Assembly: GCA_002387325.1 (NCBI GenBank)
Contig: DGIN01000103.1
Coordinates: 13,865-28,540 of the forward strand
DNA length: 14,676 nucleotides
Source of the DNA: Bacteroidales bacterium UBA4621
Lineage (GTDB): Bacteria > Bacteroidota > Bacteroidia > Bacteroidales > Paludibacteraceae
Direction of reading: 5' to 3'
The notes below the pieces were generated by a model. It saw only the letters and a list, made by a program, of their open reading frames with translations. It was not told where the DNA came from and ran no database searches. Below, one piece after another: positions 14,223 to 14,676 of this stretch. A program made the position numbers and the translations under genes. Within the stretch, counting starts at the first letter, position 1. Each line of letters begins with the position of its first letter.

Positions 14223-14495
14223 TTAGAGTACCTGTTTTTTGAACTCGTTAGAGGCCTTGAATGCAGGAATCTTATGCTCCGGCACCTCGATAGAAGTATT
14301 CTTCGAGATATTACGGGCTATCTTCTTTGCACGGGTCTTGGTGGTGAAACTGCCAAAACCGCGGAGATATACATTGTCTCCCGATGCAACGGCTTTCTTG
14401 ATGTTTTCCATAGCCGATTCTACGACAGTACTGATTGAGGTCTTGTCGTATCCGGTCTGGATTGCAATGTTAGTAATAAGTTCTGCTTTAGTCAT
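14223..14495 (-). CDS. hup: HU/IHF-family nucleoid DNA-binding protein
   Basis: A 90-residue histone-like protein that binds and bends DNA as a dimer. The N-terminal helical dimerisation part (MTKAELITNIAIQTGYDK) is followed by GFGSFTTKTRAKKIARN, the GFGxF signature and the start of the DNA-grasping beta arm, and by the C-terminal IPAFKASNEFKKQVL helix. The arm tip reads ISKNTSIEVPEHKIPAF, with Pro at the intercalating position. Length is standard for HU. Its promoter lies about 50-80 bp upstream and it probably heads a transcript that includes the 29-codon basic gene. Confidence 0.96.
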   Translation of the reverse strand: MTKAELITNIAIQTGYDKTSISTVVESAMENIKKAVASGDNVYLRGFGSFTTKTRAKKIARNISKNTSIEVPEHKIPAFKASNEFKKQVL

Positions 14496-14543
14496 AATTC
14501 TATATTTTTATAAGTCTTTTTCTTCTTGTGGCGAAAAACTTTG

Positions 14544-14573
14544 CAAAGGTACTATAAAAAATTGATTTACAAA
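14544..14573 (-). promoter_or_regulatory. Bacteroidetes-type promoter of hup
   Basis: On the minus strand a perfect -7 box TACCTTTG (14544-14551), with TTTG at 14570-14573 (18-bp spacing, two shorter than the other promoters here). The leader is about 40 nt. A second -7-like TAACTTTG lies at 14662-14669; its -33 region falls outside the window. Confidence 0.7.
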
Positions 14574-14601
14574 AGTTTTTCTTCAAAAAAAATCATTTTG
14601 A

Positions 14602-14643
14602 AGGGGTGTATTATCCAATTTTAAAGGAGGGGTACTGTCCAAT
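14602..14643. repeat. Two related AGGGGT...TCCAAT direct repeats upstream of hup
   Basis: AGGGGT-(6 nt)-TCCAAT at 14602-14619 and AGGGGT-(4 nt)-TCCAAT at 14628-14643, separated by 8 bp. They lie upstream of the hup promoter, between it and the second -7-like box near the window end. The role is unknown; a regulator site pair or the end of a decayed element are options. Confidence 0.5.
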
Positions 14644-14676
14644 AGCAAATGCAATTTTGTGCAAAGTTAGGGAAAA

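Noticed and set aside
14581..14603. 8-bp inverted repeat upstream of hup as a terminator
   Set aside because: The stem is all A/T plus CTTC/GAAG and no T-tract follows on either strand.

Overview
The window is a stretch of core chromosome from a member of the Bacteroidetes, most likely order Bacteroidales. Three things point there. Six genes have a Bacteroidetes-type promoter (-33 TTTG-like box, 20 bp, -7 TAnnTTTG box), in several cases as TACCTTTG. The protein types fit the phylum: an RsuA-type pseudouridine synthase with an Arg/Tyr/Asn/Gln-rich N-terminus, a Pif1-like helicase with HRDC and HTH tails, and an orphan HQLGTP histidine kinase. The order hup, 29-codon basic protein, RNase E/G also fits. 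I see no insertion sequence, prophage, tRNA, rRNA or CRISPR array. Genus cannot be told.

Layout. 1-900 (+): C-terminal part of an ABC-2 type exporter permease, cut by the window edge. A bidirectional hairpin terminator separates it from two minus-strand genes: a beta-CASP metallo-beta-lactamase-fold nuclease (960-2366) and an orphan sensor histidine kinase (2428-3534). The 433-bp divergent spacer 3535-3967 is the most structured non-coding DNA here, with four 11-bp tandem repeats and a cluster of TATGCA/TGCATA words arranged as 9-bp direct and inverted repeats. Then come a secreted DUF2147 protein (3968-4402, +) and valyl-tRNA synthetase (4606-7257, +). A 14-bp-stem convergent terminator follows.

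From 7332 to the end everything is on the minus strand. In order of transcription: HU protein, a 29-codon very basic small protein resembling the bS22/AURKAIP1-COX24 ribosomal family, and RNase E/G with a long disordered tail; then DUF177/YceD with ribosomal protein L32; then an RluB-type pseudouridine synthase behind a leader with two tetraloop hairpins; and last the Pif1/HRDC/HTH_40 helicase with its own promoter.

The minus-strand half is mainly about ribosome and RNA biology: an rRNA-maturation factor (YceD), r-protein L32, an rRNA pseudouridine synthase, RNase E/G and a probable small r-protein, next to the nucleoid protein HU. No complete new defence or metabolic system is visible. The observations most worth a second look are the operator-like array at 3683-3874, the 29-codon gene at 14091-14180, the RNA leaders of rluB and rng, and the low-complexity tails of RluB and RNase E/G.
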